Origin: Streptomyces anulatus
GTDB lineage: Bacteria; Actinomycetota; Actinomycetes; Streptomycetales; Streptomycetaceae
Length of the DNA: 64,000 nt
Direction: 5' to 3'
Assembly (NCBI RefSeq): GCF_000721175.1
Contig: NZ_JOEZ01000025.1
Span: 32,866 to 96,865 of the forward strand
Made by a program: the position numbers and the translations under genes. Shown one piece after another: positions 56,259 to 64,000 of the stretch (positions are counted from its first letter, which is position 1; every line of letters starts with the position of its first letter). The notes below the pieces were generated by a model that saw only the letters and a program-made list of their open reading frames with translations, had not been told where the DNA came from and ran no database searches.

Positions 56259-57634
56259 CGTCCCGTAGTTCCGCGACGACGGCCCGCCCCTCTTCTGAGG
56301 GGCGGGCCGTCGCCCGTACCCAAACGCTTCTCAAGGGCAAGGACGGCATCGGCACCGTCCGCCGGACCGTCCTCCCCGGCGGTCTGCGGATCGTCACCGA
56401 GACCCTGCCCTCCGTCCGGTCCGCCACCTTCGGCATCTGGGCCAACGTCGGTTCCCGCGACGAGACGCCCACCCTGAACGGCGCGACCCACTACCTCGAA
56501 CACCTCCTCTTCAAGGGCACCGCCAAGCGCACCGCCCTCGACATCTCCTCCGCGATCGACGCGGTCGGCGGCGAGATGAACGCCTTCACGGCGAAGGAGT
56601 ACACCTGCTACTACGCGCGGGTCCTGGACACCGACCTGCCACTGGCCATCGACGTGGTCTGCGACATGCTGACCGGCTCGCTGATCACCCCCGAGGACGT
56701 CGACGCCGAGCGCGGCGTCATCCTCGAAGAGATCGCCATGACCGAGGACGACCCGGGCGACTGCGTGCACGACCTGTTCGCGCACACCATGCTCGGCGAC
56801 ACCCCCCTCGGCCGCCCGGTCCTCGGTACCGTCGACACGATCAACGCGCTGAACCGTGGCCAGATCGCCCGCTTCTACAAGAAGCACTACGACCCCACGC
56901 GCCTCGTCGTCGCCGCCGCCGGCAACGTCGACCACGCCACGGTCGTACGCCAGGTCCGCCGCGCCTTCGAACGCGCCGGAGCCCTCTCCCGTCACGACGC
57001 CGTCCCGATGGCGCCCCGCGAGGGCTCCCGCACCCTGCACACCGCCGGCAAGGTCGAGCTGCTGAACCGCAGGACCGAGCAGGCCCACGTGGTCCTCGGT
57101 ATGCCGGGCCTCGCCCGTACCGACGAGCGCCGCTGGGCCCTGGGCGTCCTCAACACGGCCCTCGGCGGCGGCATGAGCTCCCGCCTCTTCCAGGAGGTCC
57201 GGGAGAAGCGTGGCCTGGCCTACAGCGTGTACTCGTACACCTCGGGCTTCGCCGACTGCGGCCTCTTCGGGGTGTACGCGGGCTGCCGGCCCAGCCAGGT
57301 CCACGACGTCCTGAAGATCTGCCGCGACGAACTGGACCGGGTGGCCACGCACGGGCTGGACGACGACGAGGTCGCCCGCGCCATCGGACAGCTCTCCGGG
57401 TCCACCGTCCTCGGTCTGGAGGACACCGGCGCCCTCATGAACCGCATCGGCAAGAGCGAGCTGTGCTGGGGCGAGCAGATGTCGGTCGACGACATGCTCG
57501 GGCGCATCGCGGAGGTCACCCCCGACGACGTACGGGAGGTGGCGGGCGAACTCCTCACCCGGCGCCCCTCGCTCTCGGTCATCGGCCCGCTCAAGGACAA
57601 GCAGGCGGACCGCCTCGACGAAGCGGTCTCCTAA
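56255..57634 (+). CDS. M16 family zinc peptidase (PqqL/YmxG-like)
   Basis: A 459-residue insulinase-type metallopeptidase. The inverted zinc motif is HYLEH ([13 protein letters not shown], near residue 76), with the distal Glu in [14 protein letters not shown]. The second inactive domain has the R-Y pair region ([18 protein letters not shown]). The GTG start overlaps the pnp stop (GTGA). The first 20 codons run through a perfect 16-bp hairpin (56277-56312) that looks like the pnp terminator, yet no in-frame ATG, GTG or TTG follows until well inside the conserved domain, so I keep this start. The pnp-M16-dapB order is common in actinobacteria and Firmicutes. The physiological substrate is unknown. 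Confidence 0.93.
   Translation: MTSRSSATTARPSSEGRAVARTQTLLKGKDGIGTVRRTVLPGGLRIVTETLPSVRSATFGIWANVGSRDETPTLNGATHYLEHLLFKGTAKRTALDISSAIDAVGGEMNAFTAKEYTCYYARVLDTDLPLAIDVVCDMLTGSLITPEDVDAERGVILEEIAMTEDDPGDCVHDLFAHTMLGDTPLGRPVLGTVDTINALNRGQIARFYKKHYDPTRLVVAAAGNVDHATVVRQVRRAFERAGALSRHDAVPMAPREGSRTLHTAGKVELLNRRTEQAHVVLGMPGLARTDERRWALGVLNTALGGGMSSRLFQEVREKRGLAYSVYSYTSGFADCGLFGVYAGCRPSQVHDVLKICRDELDRVATHGLDDDEVARAIGQLSGSTVLGLEDTGALMNRIGKSELCWGEQMSVDDMLGRIAEVTPDDVREVAGELLTRRPSLSVIGPLKDKQADRLDEAVS
56277..56312. terminator. Perfect 16-bp hairpin at the pnp/M16 junction, inside coding sequence
   Basis: CGACGGCCCGCCCCTC pairs with GAGGGGCGGGCCGTCG around TTCT, 19 bases after the pnp stop. It has the shape of a terminator but lies within codons 8-20 of the M16 peptidase gene. 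Confidence 0.75.
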
Positions 57635-57650
57635 TCCCTTAATCCCTTAA

Positions 57651-58412
<762 letters not shown>

Positions 58413-58423
58413 CTGAGCCCACC

Positions 58424-58912
58424 ATGCGCGCAAAGATCACCTACCTCGTCACGGCCGCCGTCCTGGTCTTCTACTTCGTCCTGGTCGGCAGCCGCGGCCT
58501 GATGCTCATCCGGCACGGCACGCTGGTCACGGTCACGTTCGGCGTCGCCGTGCTGATCCTTCCGGTGATCGGCGTCTGGTTCCTCTGGAAGAACACCCAG
58601 TTCGTCCGCCGCGCCAACGCCCTGGCCGCCGTGCTCGACGCCGAGGGCGGCCTGCCGGTCGACGACCTGGTCCGCACGCCGTCCGGCCGCATCGACCGGG
58701 ACTCCGCGGACGCGGTCTTCACCAAGCGCCGCGAGGAGACCGAGGACGCCCCGGACGACTGGCGGACCTGGTTCAGGCTGGCGGTCGCCTACCAGGACGC
58801 GAGGGACACGCCGAGGGCCCGCAAGGCGATGCAGAGAGCCATCGCCCTGCACAGATCCACCCCGTCCGCACCCTCCAGCCTATCCGCACTTCCCGGCCCG
58901 TCCGGCGATTGA
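58424..58912 (+). CDS. Membrane protein with C-terminal TPR-like helix pair, unknown function
   Basis: A 162-residue protein with two N-terminal transmembrane helices (ITYLVTAAVLVFYFVLVGSRGLMLI and LVTVTFGVAVLILPVIGVWFLW) followed by a cytosolic domain. In that domain WRTWFRLAVAYQDARDTPRARKAMQRAIALH fits a single TPR-like unit. It begins 11 bases after dapB on the same strand and is probably cotranscribed. Its role is unknown. A very strong hairpin follows. Confidence 0.85.
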   Translation: MRAKITYLVTAAVLVFYFVLVGSRGLMLIRHGTLVTVTFGVAVLILPVIGVWFLWKNTQFVRRANALAAVLDAEGGLPVDDLVRTPSGRIDRDSADAVFTKRREETEDAPDDWRTWFRLAVAYQDARDTPRARKAMQRAIALHRSTPSAPSSLSALPGPSGD

Positions 58913-58926
58913 GGGCATCTTCTCCG

Positions 58927-58980
58927 CCGTACGCAGATGAGCCCGGGACCCACAAGGGCCCCGGGCTCATCTGCGTACGG
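58927..58980. terminator. Very long bidirectional terminator
   Basis: A perfect 21-bp inverted repeat (58927-58947 with 58960-58980) around a 12-base loop, with six further bases able to pair inside the loop. It separates convergent genes. Confidence 0.93.
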
Positions 58981-58988
58981 GCGACGGC

Positions 58989-59540
58989 TCACACCTGGCG
59001 GTACTCGTCCGCCCAGGCCTCCACCGCATCCGTGGCCCGCTCGAACGCCTCCTCACGCCCGAGGAAGTCCGCGTTGTGGTCGGTGGCCAGCGGCGGCAGC
59101 GTCTCCCCGCTGCGCCGGACCACGACGAGCGCCTGGCCCTGGACCGTACGGGGAAGACCCATCCACTTGACGGGCTGCTGAACCGTACGCACCGCCGACG
59201 TGCCGCTCCAGGCCACCGTGGTGGTCCGGAAGAAGGCGACGCGCCGCACACCGTGACGGCTGACCCACGCGCCGACCCGCAGCAGCCGCAGGGCGGCGGC
59301 GATCAACGCACCGGCCAGGGTGAGACACACGGTGGCGCCCGAAGGCGCTCCGGCCACACCGATGATCATGGCCGCGAGCAGAACGAACGAGGCCAGCAAC
59401 AACAGGGTGGCCGCCGCCGCGACCCGCCACGGGCCGGGGCGGTAGGGCCGCCGCCAGCTGTCGTGGTCGTCGAACGGCAGCGCAACGTCCTCCGCGCTCG
59501 CATCGAATGCGCGGTCGGCCGTCAGAAAGGGCAGGGGCAC
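58989..59540 (-). CDS. PH-domain-like membrane protein
   Basis: A 183-residue protein with two transmembrane helices (VAAAATLLLLASFVLLAAMIIG and TVCLTLAGALIAAALRLL) followed by a beta-rich cytosolic part (RRVAFFRTTTVAWSGTSAVRTVQQPVKWMGLPRTVQGQALVVVRRSGE) that reads like the bacterial PH-type domain of many actinobacterial membrane proteins. A final helix (REEAFERATDAVEAWADEYRQV) closes it. The GTG start is preceded by GAGGATGA. Function is unknown. Confidence 0.85.
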   Translation of the reverse strand: MPLPFLTADRAFDASAEDVALPFDDHDSWRRPYRPGPWRVAAAATLLLLASFVLLAAMIIGVAGAPSGATVCLTLAGALIAAALRLLRVGAWVSRHGVRRVAFFRTTTVAWSGTSAVRTVQQPVKWMGLPRTVQGQALVVVRRSGETLPPLATDHNADFLGREEAFERATDAVEAWADEYRQV

Positions 59541-59634
59541 GACTCATCCTCACTCACAAGCACGCTCGATTGCTGTGCCCGGTGAGGCTACCGAGGGTGC
59601 CACCGGCCCGACCACCCCAGGGGGTCCGTACGAG

Positions 59635-59874
59635 TCAGCGGCCCTGTGACGCTTCGGACTGCTTGCCATGCGCGGGGGACTGCTCGGCGTCGAGAGCCGG
59701 GAGCCCCAGCAGCAGTGAGCCCACGAGACCGGCGACCACGGTCAGCCCGACGAGGGACCGCCCCAGCAGCTCGGGAACGGTGACGCGGGCGGCGGGAGGG
59801 GGAGTGACATTACTGCGGAATCGGTCGGACTCCGCGACGAACGAGAACGGGACGGCTTCACGCCGGCGGAACAT
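59635..59874 (-). CDS. Small single-pass membrane protein
   Basis: A 79-residue protein starting MFRRREAVPFSFVAESDRFRS, a polar N-terminus, then one transmembrane helix (LVGLTVVAGLVGSLLLGLPAL, about 42-62) and a short polar tail rich in Gln and Ser. The ATG follows AAGGAGA at a good distance, which is why I accept this short gene. It is the gene next to thyX but divergent from it. Function is unknown. Confidence 0.75.
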   Translation of the reverse strand: MFRRREAVPFSFVAESDRFRSNVTPPPAARVTVPELLGRSLVGLTVVAGLVGSLLLGLPALDAEQSPAHGKQSEASQGR

Positions 59875-60070
59875 GAGGAAACTCTCCTTGATCTCAGTGA
59901 CGGGTGCTGCTAATGAGTCAGACGTACGACGGACCGGATCGGTGCCCGAATCGCCGTACTTGTTGGGGGAACTCCACGAACGGCTGCCCGAGGTCGGCGG
60001 GTGCATGCGTCGCCGGCCCGGCCCGTAAAGTGGTCGCCGCCCAGCGACACCATTGGAAGGACCCTTGTCG

Positions 60071-60808
60071 GTGACCGACACCCCCGAACCCGCAAAGCCC
60101 CACTTCCGCAGCGACGTCACCGTCGAGCTGGTGAAGAGCGACGCGCGCGACGCGGACGTGCTGTTCGCCGCCCGGGTCTCCACCGCCGGCGAGCAGTCGC
60201 TCGAAGAGGTCACCAAGGACCCCGAGCGCTCCAAAGGGCTCATCAATTACCTCATGCGGGACCGGCACGGCAGCCCGTTCGAGCACAACTCGATGACGTT
60301 CTTCATCAGCGCCCCGATCTTCGTCTTCCGCGAGTTCATGCGGCACCGCGTCGGCTGGTCGTACAACGAGGAATCGGGCCGCTACAGGGAGCTGGAGCCG
60401 GTCTTCTACGTCCCCGGTACCTCCCGGAAGCTGGTCCAGCAGGGCCGCCCCGGGAAGTACGTGTTCGTCGAGGGCACCGAGGAGCAGTACGACCTCACCA
60501 ACCGCGCCATGGAGGAGTCCTACCGGGCCTCCTACGCGGCGTACCAGGAGATGCTGGCGGAGGGTGTGGCCCGCGAGGTCGCCCGGGCGGTCCTGCCGGT
60601 CGGCCTGTTCTCCTCCATGTACGCCACCTGCAACGCACGCTCCCTGATGCACTTCCTGGGCCTGCGCACCCAGCACGAGCTCGCGAAGGTCCCGTCCTTC
60701 CCGCAGCGCGAGATCGAGATGGTCGGCGAGCAGATGGAAGCCCACTGGGAGCAGCTCATGCCGCTCACTCATGCGGCCTTCAACAAGAATGGACGGGTAG
60801 CCCCGTAG
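60071..60808 (+). CDS. thyX: Flavin-dependent thymidylate synthase
   Basis: Makes dTMP from dUMP with methylene-THF and FADH2, so the cell does not need classical ThyA for this step. The ThyX motif is RHRVGWSYNEESGRY (Arg91 onwards), preceded by HGSPFEHNSMTFFISAPIFVFREFM, and followed by LPVGLFSSMYATCNARSLMHFLGLR, which holds the conserved Arg residues for dUMP binding. The 245-residue length is normal. Of three possible starts (TTG 60053, TTG 60065, GTG 60071), GTG 60071 is best placed after GGAAGGA. Confidence 0.95.
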   Translation: MTDTPEPAKPHFRSDVTVELVKSDARDADVLFAARVSTAGEQSLEEVTKDPERSKGLINYLMRDRHGSPFEHNSMTFFISAPIFVFREFMRHRVGWSYNEESGRYRELEPVFYVPGTSRKLVQQGRPGKYVFVEGTEEQYDLTNRAMEESYRASYAAYQEMLAEGVAREVARAVLPVGLFSSMYATCNARSLMHFLGLRTQHELAKVPSFPQREIEMVGEQMEAHWEQLMPLTHAAFNKNGRVAP

Positions 60809-60861
60809 GCGGTGTCCGTATTGCGGCGTTTCGAGAAGTTCATCTAGGCTGATCAAACGGA

Positions 60862-60899
60862 CCCGGCACTGCTTGAACCCCCGAGCAGGCAGTGCCGGG
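60862..60899. terminator. Terminator after thyX
   Basis: CCCGGCACTGC and GCAGTGCCGGG form a perfect 11-bp stem; the 16-base loop can pair further (CTTG with CGAG). It separates thyX from dapA. Confidence 0.8.
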
Positions 60900-60959
60900 C
60901 TCCTCTTCCCCGTCCCCCGAGGGGACCCCGCGCGCTGAGCAGCGAGTAGCGTGTTACCC

Positions 60960-61859
60960 ATGGCTCCGATCTCCACTCCGCAGACCCCCTTCGGGCGGGT
61001 CCTCACCGCTATGGTCACGCCCTTCACGGCGGACGGCGCTCTCGACCTCGACGGCGCCCAGCGGCTCGCCGCCCACCTGGTGGACGCAGGAAATGACGGC
61101 CTGATCGTCAACGGCACCACCGGTGAGTCCCCGACCACCAGTGACACGGAGAAGGACCAGCTCGTACGGGCGGTGCTCGAGGCGGTCGGCGACCGGGCGC
61201 ATGTCGTCGCCGGCATCGGCACCAACGACACCCGCCACAGCGTCGAGCTCGCCCGGACGGCCGAGCGCACCGGCGCCCACGGCCTGCTCGCCGTCACGCC
61301 GTACTACAACAAGCCGCCGCAGGAGGGCCTGCTCCGGCACTTCACGGCCATCGCCGACTCCACCGGCCTGCCCGTGATGCTGTACGACATCCCCGGCCGC
61401 AGCGGGGTGCCGATCGACACGGAGACCCTCGTCCGGCTGGCCGATCACCCGCGGATCGTCGCGAACAAGGACGCCAAGGGCGACCTGGGCCGCGCCAGCT
61501 GGGCCATCGCCGAATCGGGCCTCGCCTGGTACTCCGGCGACGACATGCTCAACCTGCCGCTCCTCTCGGTCGGCGCGGTCGGCTTCGTCTCGGTGGTCGG
61601 CCACATGGTCACCCCCGACCTGCGGGCCCTGATCGAGGCGCACCTGAGCGGCGACGTCCAGAAGGCCACCGAGATCCACCAGAAGCTGCTCCCGGTCTTC
61701 ACCGGCATGTTCCGCACCCAGGGCGTCATCACCACGAAGGCCGCTCTGACCCTCCAGGGCCTCCCGGCCGGACCGCTGCGCCTGCCCCTGGTGGAGCTCA
61801 GCGCCCAGGAGACGGCCCAGCTCAAGATCGATCTCGCCGCCGGCGGGGTACAGCTCTGA
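60960..61859 (+). CDS. dapA: 4-hydroxy-tetrahydrodipicolinate synthase
   Basis: Condenses pyruvate with aspartate semialdehyde, the first committed step to diaminopimelate and lysine. The TIM barrel shows GTTGES (52-57), TPYYNKPPQEGLLRHF and YDIPGRSG with Tyr142, and Lys170 (VANKDAKGD) in the Schiff-base position. The 299-residue length is normal. The ATG has no clear ribosome binding site, but TAGCGT ends eight bases before it (60947-60952), so the mRNA may be leaderless. The stop lies inside the first of two 13-bp direct repeats. Confidence 0.96.
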   Translation: MAPISTPQTPFGRVLTAMVTPFTADGALDLDGAQRLAAHLVDAGNDGLIVNGTTGESPTTSDTEKDQLVRAVLEAVGDRAHVVAGIGTNDTRHSVELARTAERTGAHGLLAVTPYYNKPPQEGLLRHFTAIADSTGLPVMLYDIPGRSGVPIDTETLVRLADHPRIVANKDAKGDLGRASWAIAESGLAWYSGDDMLNLPLLSVGAVGFVSVVGHMVTPDLRALIEAHLSGDVQKATEIHQKLLPVFTGMFRTQGVITTKAALTLQGLPAGPLRLPLVELSAQETAQLKIDLAAGGVQL

Positions 61860-61886
61860 TCACGGACTTCTTTGATCACGGACTTC
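61858..61886 (+). repeat. 13-bp direct repeat at the dapA end
   Basis: GATCACGGACTTC occurs at 61858-61870 and 61874-61886, the first overlapping the dapA stop codon. Confidence 0.85.
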
Positions 61887-61953
61887 ACAACTGAACACGC
61901 GAGGCGACTCGCAGCGAGCACCACACCAAGACAACAGCAAGTGCACGAATGAC

Positions 61954-61990
61954 ACGCACGCCACGTGCCTCAGCGGTACGTGGCGTGCGT
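61954..61990 (+). promoter_or_regulatory. Hairpin just upstream of the RNase J ribosome binding site
   Basis: A 16-bp stem (ACGCACGCCACGTGCC with GGTACGTGGCGTGCGT, one wobble pair) and loop TCAGC, ending four bases before AAGGAGA and fifteen before the TTG start. It could be the dapA terminator, an attenuator, or a processing site for RNase J or RNase III acting on its own mRNA. Confidence 0.6.
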
Positions 61991-62005
61991 GGTAAGGAGA
62001 GTCTT

Positions 62006-63691
62006 TTGAGTCATCCGCATCCTGAACTCGGTACCCCGCCGAAGCTCCCGAAGGGCGCCCTGCGGGTCACCCCGCTCGGCGGCCTGGGCGAGATCGGCCG
62101 CAACATGACGGTTTTCGAGTACGGCGGCCGCCTGCTCATCGTCGACTGCGGCGTCCTCTTCCCCGAGGAGGAGCAGCCGGGCATCGACCTGATCCTGCCG
62201 GACTTCACCACGATCCGGGACCGCCTGGACGACATCGAGGGCATCGTCCTCACGCACGGCCACGAGGACCACATCGGTGGTGTCCCGTACCTGCTGCGCC
62301 TGAAGCCGGACATCCCCCTCATCGGCTCCAAGCTGACCCTCGCGCTCATCGAGGCGAAGCTCCAGGAGCACCGGATCCGTCCGTACACCCTTGAGGTGAC
62401 CGAGGGCCAGCGCGAGCGCATCGGTGTCTTCGACTGCGAGTTCATCGCGGTCAACCACTCGATCCCGGACGCCCTCGCCGTCGCCATCCGCACCCCCGCG
62501 GGCCTGGCCGTGGCCACCGGTGACTTCAAGATGGACCAGCTGCCGCTGGACGGCCGTCTCACCGACCTGCACGCGTTCGCCCGGCTGAGCGAGGAGGGCA
62601 TCGACCTTCTCCTCTCCGACTCCACGAACGCCGAGGTTCCCGGCTTCGTACCGCCGGAGCGGGACATCTCCAACGTCCTGCGCACGGTCTTCGCCAACGC
62701 CCAGAAGCGCATCATCGTGGCGAGCTTCGCCAGCCATGTGCACCGCATCCAGCAGATCCTCGACGCCGCCCACGAGTACGGACGCCGGGTCGCCTTCGTC
62801 GGCCGCTCGATGGTCCGCAACATGGGCATCGCCCGCGACCTGGGCTACCTGAAGGTCCCCGCCGGTCTGGTCGTCGACGTCAAGACCCTCGACGACCTTC
62901 CGGACGACGAGGTCGTGCTGGTCTGCACGGGCTCGCAGGGCGAGCCGATGGCCGCCCTCTCCCGGATGGCCAACCGCGACCACCAGATCCGGATCGTTCC
63001 CGGCGACACGGTGATCCTGGCGTCGTCCCTGATCCCAGGCAACGAGAACGCGGTCTACCGCGTGATCAACGGTCTGACCCGCTGGGGCGCCAACGTCGTC
63101 CACAAGGGCAACGCCAAGGTCCACGTCTCGGGCCACGCCTCGGCCGGCGAGCTCCTGTACTTCTACAACATCTGCAAGCCGAAGAACCTGATGCCGGTCC
63201 ACGGCGAATGGCGCCATCTGCGGGCCAACGCCGAACTGGGCGCCCTCACCGGAGTGCCGAAGGACCACATCGTCATCGCCGAGGACGGCGTGGTCGTCGA
63301 CCTCATCGACGGCAAGGCCAAGATCGTCGGCAAGGTCCAGGCCGGTTACGTGTACGTCGACGGTCTCTCCGTCGGCGACGTCACCGAGACCTCCCTCAAG
63401 GACCGCCGCATCCTCGGCGACGAGGGCATCATCTCGGTCTTCATCGTGGTCGACAGCTCCTCCGGCAAGATCGTGGGCGGCCCCCACATCCAGGCCCGGG
63501 GCTCCGGCATCGACGACGGCGCCTTCGTGGGCGTCACCCCGAAGATCCAGGAAGCCCTGGACAAGTCGGCGCAGGACGGCGTGATGGAGCCCCACCAGCT
63601 TCAGCAGCTGATCCGCCGGACCGTCGGGAAGTGGGTGTCCGACACCTACCGCCGGCGCCCGATGATCCTGCCGGTCGTCGTCGAGGTCTGA
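62006..63691 (+). CDS. rnj: Ribonuclease J
   Basis: A metallo-beta-lactamase-fold RNase with endo- and 5'-3' exonuclease activity in RNA processing and decay. The zinc motif is LTHGHEDHIGGVPY; GDFKMDQLPLDG, SDSTNAEVPG and ASFASHVHRIQQILD belong to the beta-CASP region; HVSGHAS and VHGEWRHLRANAELG follow, and then a C-terminal domain. At 561 residues it matches the Streptomyces RNase J length. The TTG at 62006 is chosen because AAGGAGA lies five bases before it; an ATG at 61949 would translate through the hairpin. With pnp in the same region, this groups two RNA-decay enzymes. Confidence 0.96.
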   Translation: MSHPHPELGTPPKLPKGALRVTPLGGLGEIGRNMTVFEYGGRLLIVDCGVLFPEEEQPGIDLILPDFTTIRDRLDDIEGIVLTHGHEDHIGGVPYLLRLKPDIPLIGSKLTLALIEAKLQEHRIRPYTLEVTEGQRERIGVFDCEFIAVNHSIPDALAVAIRTPAGLAVATGDFKMDQLPLDGRLTDLHAFARLSEEGIDLLLSDSTNAEVPGFVPPERDISNVLRTVFANAQKRIIVASFASHVHRIQQILDAAHEYGRRVAFVGRSMVRNMGIARDLGYLKVPAGLVVDVKTLDDLPDDEVVLVCTGSQGEPMAALSRMANRDHQIRIVPGDTVILASSLIPGNENAVYRVINGLTRWGANVVHKGNAKVHVSGHASAGELLYFYNICKPKNLMPVHGEWRHLRANAELGALTGVPKDHIVIAEDGVVVDLIDGKAKIVGKVQAGYVYVDGLSVGDVTETSLKDRRILGDEGIISVFIVVDSSSGKIVGGPHIQARGSGIDDGAFVGVTPKIQEALDKSAQDGVMEPHQLQQLIRRTVGKWVSDTYRRRPMILPVVVEV

Positions 63692-63710
63692 CCCCTCACG
63701 ACCGCCTGAC

Positions 63711-63753
63711 CTGGAGCGGGGCCCCCGATTTGCATCGGGGAGCTCCGCTCCAG
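63711..63753 (+). terminator. Terminator after the RNase J gene
   Basis: CTGGAGCGG pairs with CCGCTCCAG and, inside, CCCCGAT with ATCGGGG around TTGC. It ends with TACGTTTACG. Confidence 0.85.
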
Positions 63754-64000
63754 TACGTTTACGTCTCCGCCTGAACGGGAAGCACCGCGCGCACTCGTGC
63801 GCCTGGAGAACTCCCGAACAGGGCGGGAATTCCGACTCAGAATCTCTGATAAAGTCGGATCCGCCGAAAGGCAAGGCTGCTCCACAGGCCACCGGAAATC
63901 GAATTCGGACCGGAAACGGAACGAAAAAGAGTCTGGTAAAGTTGGAACCGCCGGAAAGGGAAAACGCGAAAGCGAAGAACCTGGAAAGCGAAAACTGCTT
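63754..64000 (+). promoter_or_regulatory. Probable rRNA operon promoter and leader region (start of rrn)
   Basis: AT-richer than its surroundings and without coding potential. Two similar blocks occur: CTCTGATAAAGTCGG (from 63844), followed by CCGCCGAAAGG, and GTCTGGTAAAGTTGG (from 63931), followed by CCGCCGGAAAGGG. Each has TAAAGT as a likely -10 box (63850-63855 and 63937-63942, 87 bases apart), the tandem-promoter pattern I know from Streptomyces rrn leaders. The purine-rich run GAAAACGCGAAAGCGAAGAACCTGGAAAGC-like stretch resembles the leader ahead of 16S rRNA. The 16S gene itself would lie beyond the window. Confidence 0.6.

Noticed and set aside
60053..60070. Longer thyX product from TTG at 60053 or 60065
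   Set aside because: The upstream TTG has its own sequence overlapping the GGAAGGA site, and the TTG at 60065 is only three bases from it; GTG at 60071 has normal spacing.

Overview
This is a high-GC actinobacterial chromosome segment, almost certainly Streptomyces. The evidence is codon use with G or C at nearly every third position, many GTG and TTG starts, AGGAGG-like ribosome binding sites, a complete actinobacterial ESX (type VII) secretion locus, and a gene order (dxr-M50-ispG, proS, rimP-nusA-ylxR-infB-DUF503-rbfA-truB, ribF, ESX, rpsO-pnp-M16-dapB, thyX-dapA-rnj) that I recall as the conserved core of Streptomyces chromosomes. No prophage, insertion sequence, CRISPR array or tRNA was seen.

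Layout. 1-2924: the end of an aldehyde dehydrogenase gene, a small membrane protein and a large acyl-CoA dehydrogenase. 3082-6972: two MEP isoprenoid genes (dxr, ispG) around a site-2 type membrane protease. 7126-10384: two GNAT acetyltransferases and proS. 10467-12467 (minus): a Tat-type lipoprotein, a DUF4439 protein and a phosphotransferase-fold protein that lacks its catalytic residues. 12644-19740: the translation and transcription factor operon rimP to truB, with an odd string of overlapping minicistrons in front of infB. 19990-23547: a 1185-aa protein with a degraded trypsin-like domain, a STAND/NACHT-like NTPase domain and a long helical tail. 23591-25724: ribF and an XdhC-like gene. 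25725-26571: a decayed locus in which a DHFR-like 5' fragment is joined to the 3' part of a double-VOC gene. 26630-32623 (minus): a complete peptide-type ABC transporter operon.

32842-53229 is the ESX locus: EspI-like ATPase, an unknown protein, EccE, EccB, MycP, EsxB, EsxA, a DUF397 protein, a membrane-anchored protein, a large WXG-like protein broken by two frameshifts, a lipoprotein, a coiled-coil protein, EccC and EccD. All core parts except EccA are present. 53430-63691: rpsO, pnp, an M16 peptidase, dapB, small membrane proteins, thyX, dapA and the RNase J gene. The last 250 bases look like the tandem-promoter leader of a ribosomal RNA operon that starts beyond the window.

How the parts relate: most of the window is housekeeping (isoprenoid precursors, translation factors, RNA turnover by PNPase and RNase J, lysine and peptidoglycan precursors, dTMP). 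The parts that invite a second look are the pseudoprotease-STAND protein, the catalytically dead kinase-like protein, the infB leader, the decayed DHFR/VOC locus, and the accessory ESX genes, which contain a partial paralogue pair. Three separate +1 shifts all sit in homopolymer runs, so some apparent pseudogenes may be sequencing artefacts.
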